This document shows, one piece after another, positions 27,089 to 36,936 of a DNA stretch of 64,000 bases. Made by a program: the position numbers and the translations under genes. Below the pieces are notes generated by a model. The model was not told where the DNA came from. It made no database searches and saw nothing but the letters and a program-made list of their open reading frames with translations. This DNA is from a bacterium (GTDB lineage Bacteria; Krumholzibacteriota; Krumholzibacteriia; LZORAL124-64-63): assembly GCA_016712675.1 (NCBI GenBank), contig JADJQR010000001.1, positions 3,596,001-3,660,000 of the forward strand, read 5' to 3'. Each line of letters starts with the position of its first letter. The first letter of the stretch is position 1.

Positions 27089-28153
27089 ATGAACAAGACG
27101 CTGCAGAAACTGGCGCCCCGAGGCGGAGCGGTTCCGGGTTTGCTCATGTCGCTCGCCCTTGCCCTCGCGTTGGCCGGCGGCCGGGTCGAGGCCGCGCCCA
27201 GCGTGGCGGAGGACGTGGCTCGCGCGCTGACCCTCAATGCCGAGCTGGAGTTCGACCGGGCGCTGGCGCTGGCCAGGCCGCTCCTGGAACGAAAGGACCT
27301 GACCGACGCCGACCGCATCGCCGTGTACTCGGCCCTCAGCACGATCCACTATTCGATGGGTAAGAAGCACCATGCCGAGGCGTTCTCCTTCCTCGAGAAG
27401 ATCCGCGAACTGGGACCGTGTCTGATCGACCTGCCCGCCGAGTTCTGGAACAAGTCGCTGCGCGAGCAGTGGTACCGCACCCTGCAGGCCAAGCAGCAGT
27501 TGACCTGCGTCGAGACGGAAGCCGGTCTGCGCACGGTGGCGATCATGGAATTCGACAACTACTCGACCGGCAAGTACCAGGACGAGTTGGGATTCGTCGC
27601 CAAGGGGTTGAGCGACTTCTTCGAAAGCGACTTCCGCCAATTGGACGGCCTGCAGGTCGTGGAGCGCGACAAGCTCGAATTCGTGCTCAAGGAGATCATG
27701 CTGACCAAGGAAGGCCTGGTGGACGAAGCCACCGCTGTTCGCGCCGGCAAGCTGCTGGGCGCACAGATCATGATCTTTGGCAGCATCATGCAGCTGGACG
27801 CCAAGAACGCCCGCATGCTGGTCAAGGCCGTCAAGGTGGAAACGTCCGAAATCCTGGCCACTGCCGAGCGCGGCGGCAAGCCCGAGTTCTTCGGGATGCA
27901 GAAGGAGCTGGTGTCCGAACTGGCGAAGAAGCTGGAGATCGTCATCAATCCACAAGCGGAACAGCGCCTCGATGCCAGCGGCCCAGCCAACGCCGACGCC
28001 GGGACGCTGTACTCCCGTGGCCTTGACGCACTGGACCGCTACGAATACGCCGACGCGTACGAGTTCTTCAAGCGGGCCTGGGAGCTGGATCAGACGTTCG
28101 CCGAAGCCAAGGCGAAGATGGACATCTACCGGCCGTTGGCCCTCTCCTCGTGA
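27089..28153 (+). CDS. CsgG-like exported protein with TPR C-terminus
   Basis: A 354-residue secreted protein with signal peptide (about 1-36, cleavage near VEAAPS). An N-terminal helical TPR-like segment (VAEDVARALTLNAELEFDRA) is followed by a CsgG-like domain (about 150-290): TVAIMEFDNY, GLSDFFESDF, LQVVERDKLEFVLKE, LLGAQIMIFGSI. The C-terminus carries another TPR unit (YADAYEFFKRAWELDQTFAE). CsgG proper is the curli export pore, but this lacks a lipobox and the pore loop is not apparent, so a sensor or scaffold role in the envelope is more likely. It lies 47 bp after the kinase gene. Confidence 0.75.
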   Translation: MNKTLQKLAPRGGAVPGLLMSLALALALAGGRVEAAPSVAEDVARALTLNAELEFDRALALARPLLERKDLTDADRIAVYSALSTIHYSMGKKHHAEAFSFLEKIRELGPCLIDLPAEFWNKSLREQWYRTLQAKQQLTCVETEAGLRTVAIMEFDNYSTGKYQDELGFVAKGLSDFFESDFRQLDGLQVVERDKLEFVLKEIMLTKEGLVDEATAVRAGKLLGAQIMIFGSIMQLDAKNARMLVKAVKVETSEILATAERGGKPEFFGMQKELVSELAKKLEIVINPQAEQRLDASGPANADAGTLYSRGLDALDRYEYADAYEFFKRAWELDQTFAEAKAKMDIYRPLALSS

Positions 28154-28167
28154 GCGAAAGGGGCGAC

Positions 28168-29511
28168 ATGCGCCGGAAGTACGTGAACCGACGAGGGGCG
28201 TTGGCTGCCCTCGGCGCCTGCCTGCTGCTGGCGGGCTGCTCGCCCAGCTATTACCGGCAGGCACAGGTATTGGCGGGCGCTGGCGACCACGCCGGTGCCG
28301 TCACCCTGTACTACCGCGAACTCGAGAAGACTCCAGCCAGCCACGCGGCCTGGCGGGAGATGGGCGTATCGATGTACGAGCAGGGCGATCTCGACCGCGC
28401 CGAAGAGGCCTTGAAGCAGGCCGCTGCCATGCGCTCGGAAGCCCGCACGCACCTGTACCTCGGACTGGTCTTCGAACGCCGCGGAAACGCCGGCGCTGCG
28501 CTGCGCGCCTACGGCCATGCCCTGGGTCTGGCGCCACACGGCACGACGCGCGACCTGCTGGACGCGCGCATCGCGGAACTGACGACCGTTCGCCTGCGCG
28601 AGGAAGCGCAGCGGTCCCTGGCCCATGAGGAAGAGCTGGCCACGGCCACCCTGCCGGACAGCACGGTGGCGGTGGTCGAATTCGCCGACAGCGGGCTGCC
28701 TGCCGAGCTGACACCACTGACACGGGGCCTGGCGGAGTTCACCGCCCTGGACCTGGGCAAGGTCAAGTCGCTGCGGGTGGTCGACCGCTTGAAAATCGAC
28801 GCCCTGCGCAGCGAACTGGCGCTCAGCCAGACGGAGTTCGCCGATCCGGCGACGGCACCGCGCATCGGACGCCTGGTGGGCGGGCGACGCATCGTCACCG
28901 GCACGCTGCTGGGCGTGGGCGACCAGGCGGTGCGGCTGGACGGCGCCGTGGTGGACACTGGTGACCAGTCGGTTACGTCGGCCCGGCATGCCGAGGGTCC
29001 GCTGGCGGAGATCTTCCGCGTGCAGAAGCAGTTCGTGTTCGACGTCATCGCGACCATGGGCATCGAACTGACAGCCCAGGAGCGGAATGACATCGAGAAG
29101 GTGCCCACGGAGAACTACCTCGCCTTCCTGGCCTATTGCCGCGGACTGGAACTGCGCGACGGCAACGATCTGGCCGGCGCGCAGGTCGCTTTCCAGGAGG
29201 CGACGGCTGCGGACAAGGGCTTCACGCAGGCGGCGGACCAGAACCGGACGGTTTCGACGCTGCTGTCGACGGGGCTGGGCGCCAATGCCGATTTCGGCCA
29301 GTTCAGTTCCGTGCTCGGCGCCGCTTCGGCCGGCGAGATCGCGCTCGCGAACCTGGGCGCCTTCCCCAACACGTTGACCGGCTGGAACGGCTTCGTGCCG
29401 TTCAGCCTGGACCAGGGCAGCTGGGGACGATTCGCCGACTCACCGCCCCACGCGCCGATCCAGACCAGCGTCAACGTGCTCATAAGGGGGGATCTCGATG
29501 GCCAGCCCTAG
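28168..29511 (+). CDS. TPR lipoprotein with CsgG/FlgO-like domain
   Basis: About 447 residues. The lipobox LAGC lies near residue 25. Three TPR-like repeats follow (AVTLYYRELEKTPASHAAWR, DRAEEALKQAAAM, ARTHLYLGLVFERRG). The central domain has TVAVVEFADSG, LRVVDRLKIDALRSEL and RIVTGTLLGVG, the same CsgG-like pattern as the upstream protein, so the two are probably diverged partners. The ATG at 28168 has AAAGGGG ahead of it; a GTG at 28150 overlapping the previous stop is the alternative. It overlaps the next gene by 14 bp. Confidence 0.75.
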   Translation: MRRKYVNRRGALAALGACLLLAGCSPSYYRQAQVLAGAGDHAGAVTLYYRELEKTPASHAAWREMGVSMYEQGDLDRAEEALKQAAAMRSEARTHLYLGLVFERRGNAGAALRAYGHALGLAPHGTTRDLLDARIAELTTVRLREEAQRSLAHEEELATATLPDSTVAVVEFADSGLPAELTPLTRGLAEFTALDLGKVKSLRVVDRLKIDALRSELALSQTEFADPATAPRIGRLVGGRRIVTGTLLGVGDQAVRLDGAVVDTGDQSVTSARHAEGPLAEIFRVQKQFVFDVIATMGIELTAQERNDIEKVPTENYLAFLAYCRGLELRDGNDLAGAQVAFQEATAADKGFTQAADQNRTVSTLLSTGLGANADFGQFSSVLGAASAGEIALANLGAFPNTLTGWNGFVPFSLDQGSWGRFADSPPHAPIQTSVNVLIRGDLDGQP

Positions 29512-30628
29512 GTGGCTCTTGGTCGTGGCGTTGGGCGGGTGGCTGATCGCCGGCGGCATCGCCAGCGGCGCCCGGGCCCAGATCGTCTACGGCGAGTCCG
29601 CACGGGGCGGACTGAACCTGGTGTCGTCGCACTGGAAGCTGGCCGATGACGACAGCGAGGTCGTCATCGACCAATGGGCCGTGCCGGTGTCGGCCTTCGT
29701 GCCGCTGGGCGAGAACGTCGAGGCTCGCGTGTTCGTCTCGCAGGCGACGTCATCGGTGAAGGTGGCGGACGAGGACTTTGAACTGGATGGGCTGTCCGAC
29801 CTGCGGCTGCAGGTGAGCGGCAGCCTGGCTCGCGACCAGGTGCTGCTGGGCCTGGGCCTGAACCTGCCCACCGGCACCAAGGAGCTGTCGCTGGACAGCG
29901 AATGGATGGTCATGAACTACCTCACCCAGAGCTTCCTCAGCTTCCCGGTTCGCCGGCTGGGTGGCGGCCTGGGTGCGAATTTCCTGGCGGGATTCGCCCG
30001 CACTTCCGGGGACTACCGGCTGGGCGCCTCGGCCACCCTGGACCTGTCGGGCCGCTACCGGGCCTATGCCGGCGAGGGCTTCTACCGTCCCGGCAGTTCG
30101 TTCAGCCTGACGGCCGGCGTGCAGAACGAACAGCCGACGCGGGTCTGGGATGCCGACGTGACGTTCACGACCAGCGGCAAGGACGAGCTGCGCAACACCG
30201 TCGTCTTCAGCCGTGGCGAGCAGTTGGCGGTCCACCTGGGGCTGCGCGGCCAGACCAGCGGTGGTCGCTTCCGCGGCGATGCCATCTACCACGTCCGGGG
30301 CCGCAACGCGATCTACGATCCGGACGGGATCCTCGCGCAGCAGCTCAAGATCTACGGGAACGAGTTGCTGCTGCGCGGCAGCTATGACCTGGGCCGCGAA
30401 GGCAACACCTGGACGTACGGTCCGCGCGCCGAATGGCACCTGATCGCGAGCAACGAGTTCGGGCTCGGCAGCACCTCGGTGGCCGGCCTGGGCGCCCAGA
30501 TCGCGCGCAGGCTGGGTGCGGCGTTCGAGGCATCCCTGGCCTTCAATTACTTCACCGGGTCCACGCACGGCGGCGCCATCGACCTCAGCGGGCACCAGGC
30601 CTGGCTGACGGCCGGCGGCTCGTTCTGA
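29498..30628 (+). CDS. outer membrane beta-barrel protein
   Basis: A 376-residue protein with a cleavable signal peptide (residues 1-27, ending GARAQ). The rest is alternating polar/hydrophobic strands typical of a transporter-type barrel (LLLRGSYDLGREGNTWTYGP, FEASLAFNYFTG), ending in AGGSF with terminal Phe. No plug domain and no enzyme motif are seen. It overlaps the upstream lipoprotein gene, and a lipoprotein gene follows 14 bp later. It would form the outer membrane part of whatever assembly the operon encodes. Confidence 0.72.
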   Translation: MASPRWLLVVALGGWLIAGGIASGARAQIVYGESARGGLNLVSSHWKLADDDSEVVIDQWAVPVSAFVPLGENVEARVFVSQATSSVKVADEDFELDGLSDLRLQVSGSLARDQVLLGLGLNLPTGTKELSLDSEWMVMNYLTQSFLSFPVRRLGGGLGANFLAGFARTSGDYRLGASATLDLSGRYRAYAGEGFYRPGSSFSLTAGVQNEQPTRVWDADVTFTTSGKDELRNTVVFSRGEQLAVHLGLRGQTSGGRFRGDAIYHVRGRNAIYDPDGILAQQLKIYGNELLLRGSYDLGREGNTWTYGPRAEWHLIASNEFGLGSTSVAGLGAQIARRLGAAFEASLAFNYFTGSTHGGAIDLSGHQAWLTAGGSF

Positions 30629-30642
30629 TCGGCAGGAGGCGG

Positions 30643-32595
30643 ATGATGAGGCCGAGCATGGGGCGAACGGGAGCGAACCGGCGAGCGGGGGACGCCCACG
30701 GCGCCTTTGGCGTGCTGCTGCTGGCGGCACTGGCAGCGCTGGCAGCGGTGCTGGCCTTTTCCGGCTGCGCCGAGAAGGTCAACGGACCCGGCGGTGGGGG
30801 GCGCGTGAACGTGGTGCTCGACCTCAAGGCCGGACCAGGCGCCGAGTTCCGGGTGACTGTCAGCGGCGCCGACATGGACACGATCGTGGCCGCACTGGTG
30901 CCGGGTGATGACAACGTCGCCGCCAGCGTGAGCGTGCCGGTCGGCGAGGATCGCCTTTTCGTGTTGGACGCATTCGGGGACACGGGCGAGCTGTTCTACC
31001 AGGGTCGGCAGGTCGTCGACGTCACCACTGTCGTCCCGGTCATCTTGGATATCCCGCTCGAACCGGTGGTGCCTCTGGTCTATCTGAACCCCCATTTCGC
31101 GCGGGTGGCGCTCGGTTCGGCGTTCACGATCACGGTCAACGCCAACGACCTGCCCGGGCTATCGGTGATCGAAGGCCAACTGGATCTGCTCGGCAACGGG
31201 CAGTCCGACAAGCTCTGGGCCATCGCCGTCATCGATTCGGTGACACTGGCACCGGGGCAGCAGGAGCGCGGCAGCCAGCTGGGCTGGGAGGGCAGCCCCA
31301 CGAGCCTGTGGTTCTCGATCTATGGCCAGCGGCCGCTGGTGGACGGTCAAGGTGACGCCGCGTTGGCGGTCATCCATTGCCATGCGAACGACACGTGGCC
31401 GGCCGGTCCGGTCCTGATCGAGCCGACACTGTACCTTCGCTATGTGAAGGGCACTTCGGTCCCGTTCGCGGAGATCCATGTCGACAACGCCAGCTACCGC
31501 CTGCAGCGCGACCGCGTCCCCGAGTCCTTCCTCGGCGGCGAGTTCGACGACATGGGCGTGGCCCTGGCCGACGTCGGCGGTGGCCAGGCCGTGCTGGCCG
31601 GATCCTGGGGCACCGGGCTGCGGACGCCGGCCGACCTCTACCTGGCCTGGTTGGGCGCCGGGCCGCCGGTGCGCGAGGCGCGCCTCCGCTGGCCCGGTTT
31701 CCAGACCACCACCGGACTGGCCGTAGCGGCGGGCGGCGGCTTCTTCGCGTGCGGAGGCCTGAGCTATGGAGCCGGCCAGGTCGTGCGCCTGGATGCCGCC
31801 GGTGGCGAGCTGTGGCGTGTCGCCGCCGCGGACAAGTACGACGCCACGCCGCTCGGGCTGGCCGCGCGTCCCGGCGGCGGTTGTGTCGTGGTCGGTGGGC
31901 TTGCCGCCGACGGCTGGCTGGTACATCTGGCGGCCTTCGACGACACGGGTCCGGTGGCGGAATACACGACGTGGGACTACTCCGCGGATGCGCAATACCA
32001 GGCTGTGGTCGCCCTGGACGACACCACGTTCGTCGCCGCCGGCTACATCAGTCCGTACGAATCCTACGACAGCGACGCGACCCTGGATCTGTTCACGCTG
32101 GGCGCCCAGGGCCTGAGCCGGCGATGGACACGGACGTTCGACGACGGAGGCGATGAGATCGCCCACGATCTGGTGCTCCTGCCCGGCGGCGGTTTCCTGC
32201 TGGTGGGCGAATCGGCGCCCGCAGAGGGCGACCGCGATGTATACGTGGTCCGGACCGATCGCGACGGCAGGGAGCTGTGGTCGCGCCACTTCGGCCGGAA
32301 CGGCGTGAACGAGGTGGGCTTCGCCGCGTGCCGCACGCCGGCCGGGGACTTCGTCGCCGTGGGCCAGACCATCGAATGGTCCGAACCGGGCGACGTCTAC
32401 CTGATCCGCTTCGACGGCAACGGCGAGCTGGTCTGGGAGAACATCATCGGCGGACCGGGTGACGAATCGGGCCTGGACGTCCTGCCGCAAGGCAACGGCC
32501 TGCTCGTGACGGGATGGTCGGCACCGGACCAGGAGAGCGCGTCCGATATCCTGGTGCTGCGGCTCGGGAGCGACGGGAGCAAGCAGCACCATTGA
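30643..32595 (+). CDS. large lipoprotein with beta-propeller-like repeats
   Basis: A 650-residue protein with lipobox FSGC (Cys42). After a Gly-rich linker comes a beta-rich domain (about 55-290), then repeats of about 45-60 residues with the pattern DLYLA/WxG...LxLLPxGGFLxVGE, such as LVLLPGGGFLLVGESAP and DVLPQGNGLLVTGWSA. These resemble blades of a delta-60/SBBP-like propeller of the kind found in secreted proteins of FCB bacteria. The Shine-Dalgarno AGGAGG precedes ATGATG. Last gene of the kinase operon. Function unknown. Confidence 0.72.
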   Translation: MMRPSMGRTGANRRAGDAHGAFGVLLLAALAALAAVLAFSGCAEKVNGPGGGGRVNVVLDLKAGPGAEFRVTVSGADMDTIVAALVPGDDNVAASVSVPVGEDRLFVLDAFGDTGELFYQGRQVVDVTTVVPVILDIPLEPVVPLVYLNPHFARVALGSAFTITVNANDLPGLSVIEGQLDLLGNGQSDKLWAIAVIDSVTLAPGQQERGSQLGWEGSPTSLWFSIYGQRPLVDGQGDAALAVIHCHANDTWPAGPVLIEPTLYLRYVKGTSVPFAEIHVDNASYRLQRDRVPESFLGGEFDDMGVALADVGGGQAVLAGSWGTGLRTPADLYLAWLGAGPPVREARLRWPGFQTTTGLAVAAGGGFFACGGLSYGAGQVVRLDAAGGELWRVAAADKYDATPLGLAARPGGGCVVVGGLAADGWLVHLAAFDDTGPVAEYTTWDYSADAQYQAVVALDDTTFVAAGYISPYESYDSDATLDLFTLGAQGLSRRWTRTFDDGGDEIAHDLVLLPGGGFLLVGESAPAEGDRDVYVVRTDRDGRELWSRHFGRNGVNEVGFAACRTPAGDFVAVGQTIEWSEPGDVYLIRFDGNGELVWENIIGGPGDESGLDVLPQGNGLLVTGWSAPDQESASDILVLRLGSDGSKQHH

Positions 32596-32598
32596 CAC

Positions 32599-32620
32599 CG
32601 GCCCGGGGCCCGGGTCCGGC
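32599..32620. terminator. hairpin between converging kinase operon and tssM
   Basis: CCCGG / CCGGG core stem with a short loop, partly extended by wobble pairs, in the 25-bp gap between two stop codons. Weak support. Confidence 0.3.
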
Positions 32621-35600
32621 CTACCGGGCTGTCGAGAACAGGCTCTGCGGACAGTCGAATGCGGTCAGGCTGCGCAGCAGCGCGTGGTCCTCCCCCTTCA
32701 TCAGGAACTCGTAGGGCAGTTCCGCGGTCAGGCCGGGTCGCGACTTCAGCGGAACCTTCCAGGTCAGCGTGAACCTGGTCGCGCCCTCGGGTCCCTGCGC
32801 TGCCCGATCGATCAACCGGAACAGCGCCCAGTGGCCAGGGTCGATGGCCACCTTGCAGTCGATCGACTTGTCGCTCAGCACGGCACGAATCACCGCGACC
32901 TCGGAGTTCTCCCGCGGCGGCCACTTGAATTCCAGGTAGTCGCGGGAACCCTGGTCATAGCGCAATTCCGTGCGACCCACCTGCAACGTCGAGGACGTCA
33001 CGTGAAGGTCGCCGCGCGGCACGACACGCGCCTGACCCGGCTTGACCGAGAATTCGCAGGACGGCTTCGAGCCGCCGTCGCCGAACAGGATCAGGTTGAT
33101 GCGCAGGCCGGCGTTCAGTGCCGCGCGGGCCTCGCCGCCCAGATTCAGTCCCGCCTCGTTCTTCAGCCTCGGCGCGAAACCGGGATGCTCGACGTACGGC
33201 GCCAGGTGCTGCGTCACGAACGTCTGCAAGGTGCCACCGGCGTGGAAGAAGTCGCCGAAGGCGTCCAGCGAGGCATCCTGGCTGGAGTCCCGGGCCAAGG
33301 GATACCGGCCCGCCAACACGCTGTACCTCTCGCGCACCGTCGTGGTCCATTCCCGATCGAGGAAGCTTTCGGTTTCCCTGAGGTAGGCCTGCCAGGCGGC
33401 CAGCGCCGGCTGGTTCAGGTAGGACAGCAGCGCTCTCCCACAATCGGGGTCGCTCAGGCGCCCGCCGGCACCCAGGGCGTGTTCCGCCGCGATCATCGAC
33501 TTCGCGATCGGGCTCTCGCGGTCGGGCTCGTCGCTGGCGAAGATGCGTCGCGTGAACGTGGCCGCAGTCGCTTCGTGGCTACCGGTCTTGTGGTCACCGA
33601 CCGCCTTGGCCACTTCCTTCACGCCATCCACGACGGAGTCGAGCGGCCGCTTGCCTTCCTTGTCGCGCCGCAGCAGGGCGTGCAACGCGTCGAAACTCGT
33701 CCTGATGCGATCGAGAGCGGCGACGACGGCCGGTGCGTCGGCTTCGTCCGGCTGCAGATCGAGGTTGGATTCCGCTTCGTCGAGCAGCACGCGGTACGCC
33801 GAATCGTCCGCCAACACGTCGAGCAGCAGCCGCTCGGCGGCGGCCAGGGAACCCGGCGTATCGAGCACCACGGCGCCCAGGAACTCCCGCCAATGCCGGA
33901 TGTACTCGTCCGCGTACCTGCGCAGCAACGGCTCGTGGCGGACCGGCATCTCGCGCTTGACCACGTCCGGCAGCATCCAGCTGTCCTGCTCGAGCGCCCG
34001 GGCGTCGCCCAGGATCCGGCTGACCTCCTCCTCCCAGCCCCGCCGGGTGTACGCGGCCGGCACCGTGTCCGGCAGGCGGTCGGCCACGCGGGCCTGGATG
34101 CGCAGGACACCACTGCCGGCCGGCAGCTTCTGCAGTCCGAATGCCAGGTCCGCGCGCGCGAAATTCACCGGGTCGATCAGTTCCTGGTAGTGGGAATCCA
34201 GCTCCCAGTGCGCAATGATGTACTGTTCGGCCATGTCGATGATCGAACTGTCCCACGGATCCTGACGGCCACGTCCGGTGACCAGCGCCTGCAGGGAATC
34301 GGTGTGGCCCAACGCGAACGTCAGATGGTCGGCAAGCCGCTCGGTCGCGGCGGCATCCGCCCGGCACTCCTCGTCGTGCACCTGCGACAGCACGCCGATC
34401 ATCACGGGCGTCTCTGCGTGCGCGGGTTCGCGCAACATGCGGAAGACGCGGTAACGCTGGTAGAAAGCGTCGTCGCGCCCCTCGGCCGCCGGATGGGCCA
34501 GCAGCCATCTCCGCAATTCGTCCAGGTATGGTGTCTGGACGATGTCCAGGAAACGCTCCAGATAGACCTGGCGCGCCATCTCGTTGACCGCATGCCCGCG
34601 GTACAGGCCCAGGTTGCGCCAGGCGCGGGCCGCCGGACCGCCGCGGTCCAGCTGGCCGAGCTTCTCCTGCAGCGCGTCCAGCTGACCCAGCATGCCATCG
34701 ACCTCGGGCAGCCGCAGGTCGTCGCGGCGCGGGATCATCGACACCTGGCCGGCCAGTCTGGCCGTCTCACGCACCAGGCTGAGGTTGGCAGCGAACGACA
34801 TCGCCACCGCCACGCCGGCGACCACCACCGCCCCGAGCACCGCCACCTGCGCCAGGCGCCTGACCAGTCGGAGGCGCTTGGCGGCGCCGCGCGTCGGGCG
34901 TGCGATATCGCGATCCGGAACCAGGATCTTGCGGAAGAAGCCGCGCAGGAAGAGCGGGCGGCCGGGGACCGCCGGCGGAGTGGCTGGCGCCAACACGCCG
35001 ATGCGATTCGCCAGGCTCGTTCGCACGGGGTCGCAGACCAGGCCGTCACCACCGACACTCGTGAAGTAGAAGCCCCTCAGCAGCGGATTGCGTCCGTACG
35101 CATTATTCTCGCACAGCGTCTTGACGAATCGCTGCAGGTTGTCGCCCAGGCTCCGCATTTCCAGCGGGAACAGGTAGGTGCCCTCCCTCCGCGGCTGGTG
35201 TTCGGCCTGGACCAGTCGCATCTGGCGCCGCCGGCACAGGTTCTGGTACAGGAGACCGAACTCGGCGGCGAACAGGTTCTCGAGGCCGCCCTCGCGCTGG
35301 TTCGCCGCGCGCAACGTGCAACCGAGGACCTGTTCACCCCCGGCACCATCCAGACCGGCGAAATACTCGTCGAACCCATGCACGAGGTCGAGCTTGGTCA
35401 CCACGACGTAGACCGGGTAGACCAGCTTCAATTCGTCGCCGATCTCGTCCAAGCGTCGACGCAACAGCCGCGCCTGCGCCTCGAGACCGGCCGGCGAGCT
35501 CGTCAGCAGGTCGCTCGCCGGCACGGCGATGACCACGCCGTTGAGAGGGGTGTGCGGCCTTTGCTTCCGCAAGGTCGACAGGAACGCCAGCCAGTCGGAG

Positions 35601-36196
35601 TCGGCGGCCTTGCCGCCGGCAGCGGCCGCGAAGCGGCGATCGGCCTCCAGCACGACGGCGTGGTTGGTGAACCACCACTCGCAATTCGCCGAAGCCCCGA
35701 TGCCACGCAGATCCCCAGGACCCTTGTCCGGCGGTTGCAGTCCGGAATTCCGGATCAGCCCGCTCTTGCCGGCGCCTTCCGGGCCGAGGACCAGGTACCA
35801 GGGCAGCACGTACAACGCCGCGCGCCCGCCACGCCCATCCGCCAGCTGCGACCGCTTGAGCACCTCGATGGCCGCCACCAGCTCGCGCCTCGCTTCCTCA
35901 CGAGCGCGCTTCTGGCCCGTGGCGGCCGCGGCGATCGACTGGTCGGCTTCCATGATCAGCGAGGTCTCCAGGTCATCCGCGGCCTGCTCGCGCTTGCGCT
36001 TCGCACGCCGGGTCAGCAGGACCTGCACCACGATCACCAGCAGCGTCATGACGGCCATCACCAGCAGTCGCAGGTTTCCGCTCAGCCCGAGAACCCGGCA
36101 CAGGTACCAGGTGCCAACCAGGACGAGCAGACCACCGAGCGTACGCAGCAGGTGCGGGTTGGTGATGACCGACAACAGGAGGGAAAAGAAGCTCAT
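32621..36196 (-). CDS. tssM: T6SS inner-membrane core protein TssM (IcmF)
   Basis: A 1191-residue protein, full length. Two N-terminal membrane helices (about 12-34 and 42-62) and a third near 445-470 are visible. Between them is the cytoplasmic NTPase-like domain with Walker A GPEGAGKS (138-145). The large periplasmic region follows with the C-terminal conserved part (LGGEARAALNAGLRINLILF, FKWPP). TssM spans the periplasm between TssL and the TssJ lipoprotein. Last gene of block 1, 14 bp after tssL. Confidence 0.95.
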   Translation of the reverse strand: MSFFSLLLSVITNPHLLRTLGGLLVLVGTWYLCRVLGLSGNLRLLVMAVMTLLVIVVQVLLTRRAKRKREQAADDLETSLIMEADQSIAAAATGQKRAREEARRELVAAIEVLKRSQLADGRGGRAALYVLPWYLVLGPEGAGKSGLIRNSGLQPPDKGPGDLRGIGASANCEWWFTNHAVVLEADRRFAAAAGGKAADSDWLAFLSTLRKQRPHTPLNGVVIAVPASDLLTSSPAGLEAQARLLRRRLDEIGDELKLVYPVYVVVTKLDLVHGFDEYFAGLDGAGGEQVLGCTLRAANQREGGLENLFAAEFGLLYQNLCRRRQMRLVQAEHQPRREGTYLFPLEMRSLGDNLQRFVKTLCENNAYGRNPLLRGFYFTSVGGDGLVCDPVRTSLANRIGVLAPATPPAVPGRPLFLRGFFRKILVPDRDIARPTRGAAKRLRLVRRLAQVAVLGAVVVAGVAVAMSFAANLSLVRETARLAGQVSMIPRRDDLRLPEVDGMLGQLDALQEKLGQLDRGGPAARAWRNLGLYRGHAVNEMARQVYLERFLDIVQTPYLDELRRWLLAHPAAEGRDDAFYQRYRVFRMLREPAHAETPVMIGVLSQVHDEECRADAAATERLADHLTFALGHTDSLQALVTGRGRQDPWDSSIIDMAEQYIIAHWELDSHYQELIDPVNFARADLAFGLQKLPAGSGVLRIQARVADRLPDTVPAAYTRRGWEEEVSRILGDARALEQDSWMLPDVVKREMPVRHEPLLRRYADEYIRHWREFLGAVVLDTPGSLAAAERLLLDVLADDSAYRVLLDEAESNLDLQPDEADAPAVVAALDRIRTSFDALHALLRRDKEGKRPLDSVVDGVKEVAKAVGDHKTGSHEATAATFTRRIFASDEPDRESPIAKSMIAAEHALGAGGRLSDPDCGRALLSYLNQPALAAWQAYLRETESFLDREWTTTVRERYSVLAGRYPLARDSSQDASLDAFGDFFHAGGTLQTFVTQHLAPYVEHPGFAPRLKNEAGLNLGGEARAALNAGLRINLILFGDGGSKPSCEFSVKPGQARVVPRGDLHVTSSTLQVGRTELRYDQGSRDYLEFKWPPRENSEVAVIRAVLSDKSIDCKVAIDPGHWALFRLIDRAAQGPEGATRFTLTWKVPLKSRPGLTAELPYEFLMKGEDHALLRSLTAFDCPQSLFSTAR

Positions 36197-36210
36197 GCGT
36201 GCGCCTCGTC

Positions 36211-36912
36211 CTAGGGATTGAGGGTGATCGAGCCTACCGCCTGCTGTGTGCTGCTGTTCAGCCAGATGGTCAGCACGACATAGAGGACGATCAGGGCGCC
36301 GGTGCCGATCGCGAGCAACGGCCAGAACGGGAAACGATCCTCCTGGGGGGCGAACGCAGCATCGGGCCGCTTGCCGTGCGGGCTCAGCTTCAACTCCCGG
36401 CGATCGCGGGGATCGAAGCCGAGTTGCCGGTCCAGGTCGGCCTTGAGCGCCGCCAGCTGATCACCGCCGGCCAGGCGATATTGCCCTTCGAAGCCGAGAT
36501 TCAGGCATTGGTGAAAGATCTCGACTACCGCCCGTTTCGCTTCGCCCTGGCGCCGCAACTGGTGCAGTTCGTCGAAGAAGCGCTGGCCGGCACGGCGCTC
36601 GGCGAACAGGTCCAACTGCAGTGGACGGTCGCGCCACAGCTCGCGCTGGCTCCAGTTCGTGTCGAGGATCGTCTCGTCCAGAAAGGCGGTCAGCGCAAAG
36701 CGCGCCCGGTCCACGTCGTCGCGCAGATAGCCATGCTCCAGCGCCTCACGCTCGAAGTCCGCCAACAGGGCGCCGATGCGTTGCCGCAGTGACGGCTCCG
36801 GGCCCAGATCCACCGCCCGGCGCAACGAGAGGATCAGCGCGAAGAAACTGGAGGTCAGATCCAGGAGACCGGGCCGGGCAGACCGGCGCACGGGAGTGGC
36901 AGCCATGGTCAT
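36211..36912 (-). CDS. tssL: T6SS TssL (DotU) membrane protein
   Basis: A 233-residue DotU-family protein. The cytoplasmic helical domain (about 15-170) contains ARFALTAFLDETILDTNW and FFDELHQLRR, both characteristic, plus YHQCL-type motif FHQCLNLGFEGQYRLAG. One C-terminal membrane helix (FPFWPLLAIGTGALIVLYVV) anchors it. No peptidoglycan-binding OmpA extension is present, so wall anchoring must come from elsewhere, possibly the FHA-transglycosylase protein of this cluster. It forms the base of the trans-envelope complex with TssM and TssJ. Confidence 0.93.
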   Translation of the reverse strand: MTMAATPVRRSARPGLLDLTSSFFALILSLRRAVDLGPEPSLRQRIGALLADFEREALEHGYLRDDVDRARFALTAFLDETILDTNWSQRELWRDRPLQLDLFAERRAGQRFFDELHQLRRQGEAKRAVVEIFHQCLNLGFEGQYRLAGGDQLAALKADLDRQLGFDPRDRRELKLSPHGKRPDAAFAPQEDRFPFWPLLAIGTGALIVLYVVLTIWLNSSTQQAVGSITLNP

Positions 36913-36936
36913 TCACCTTTCCGTCACTGTCGCCTT

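Noticed and set aside
32684-36214. Long plus-strand reading frame opposite tssM
   Set aside because: It is a shadow of TssM, rich in Arg, Gln and Ala with no domain.
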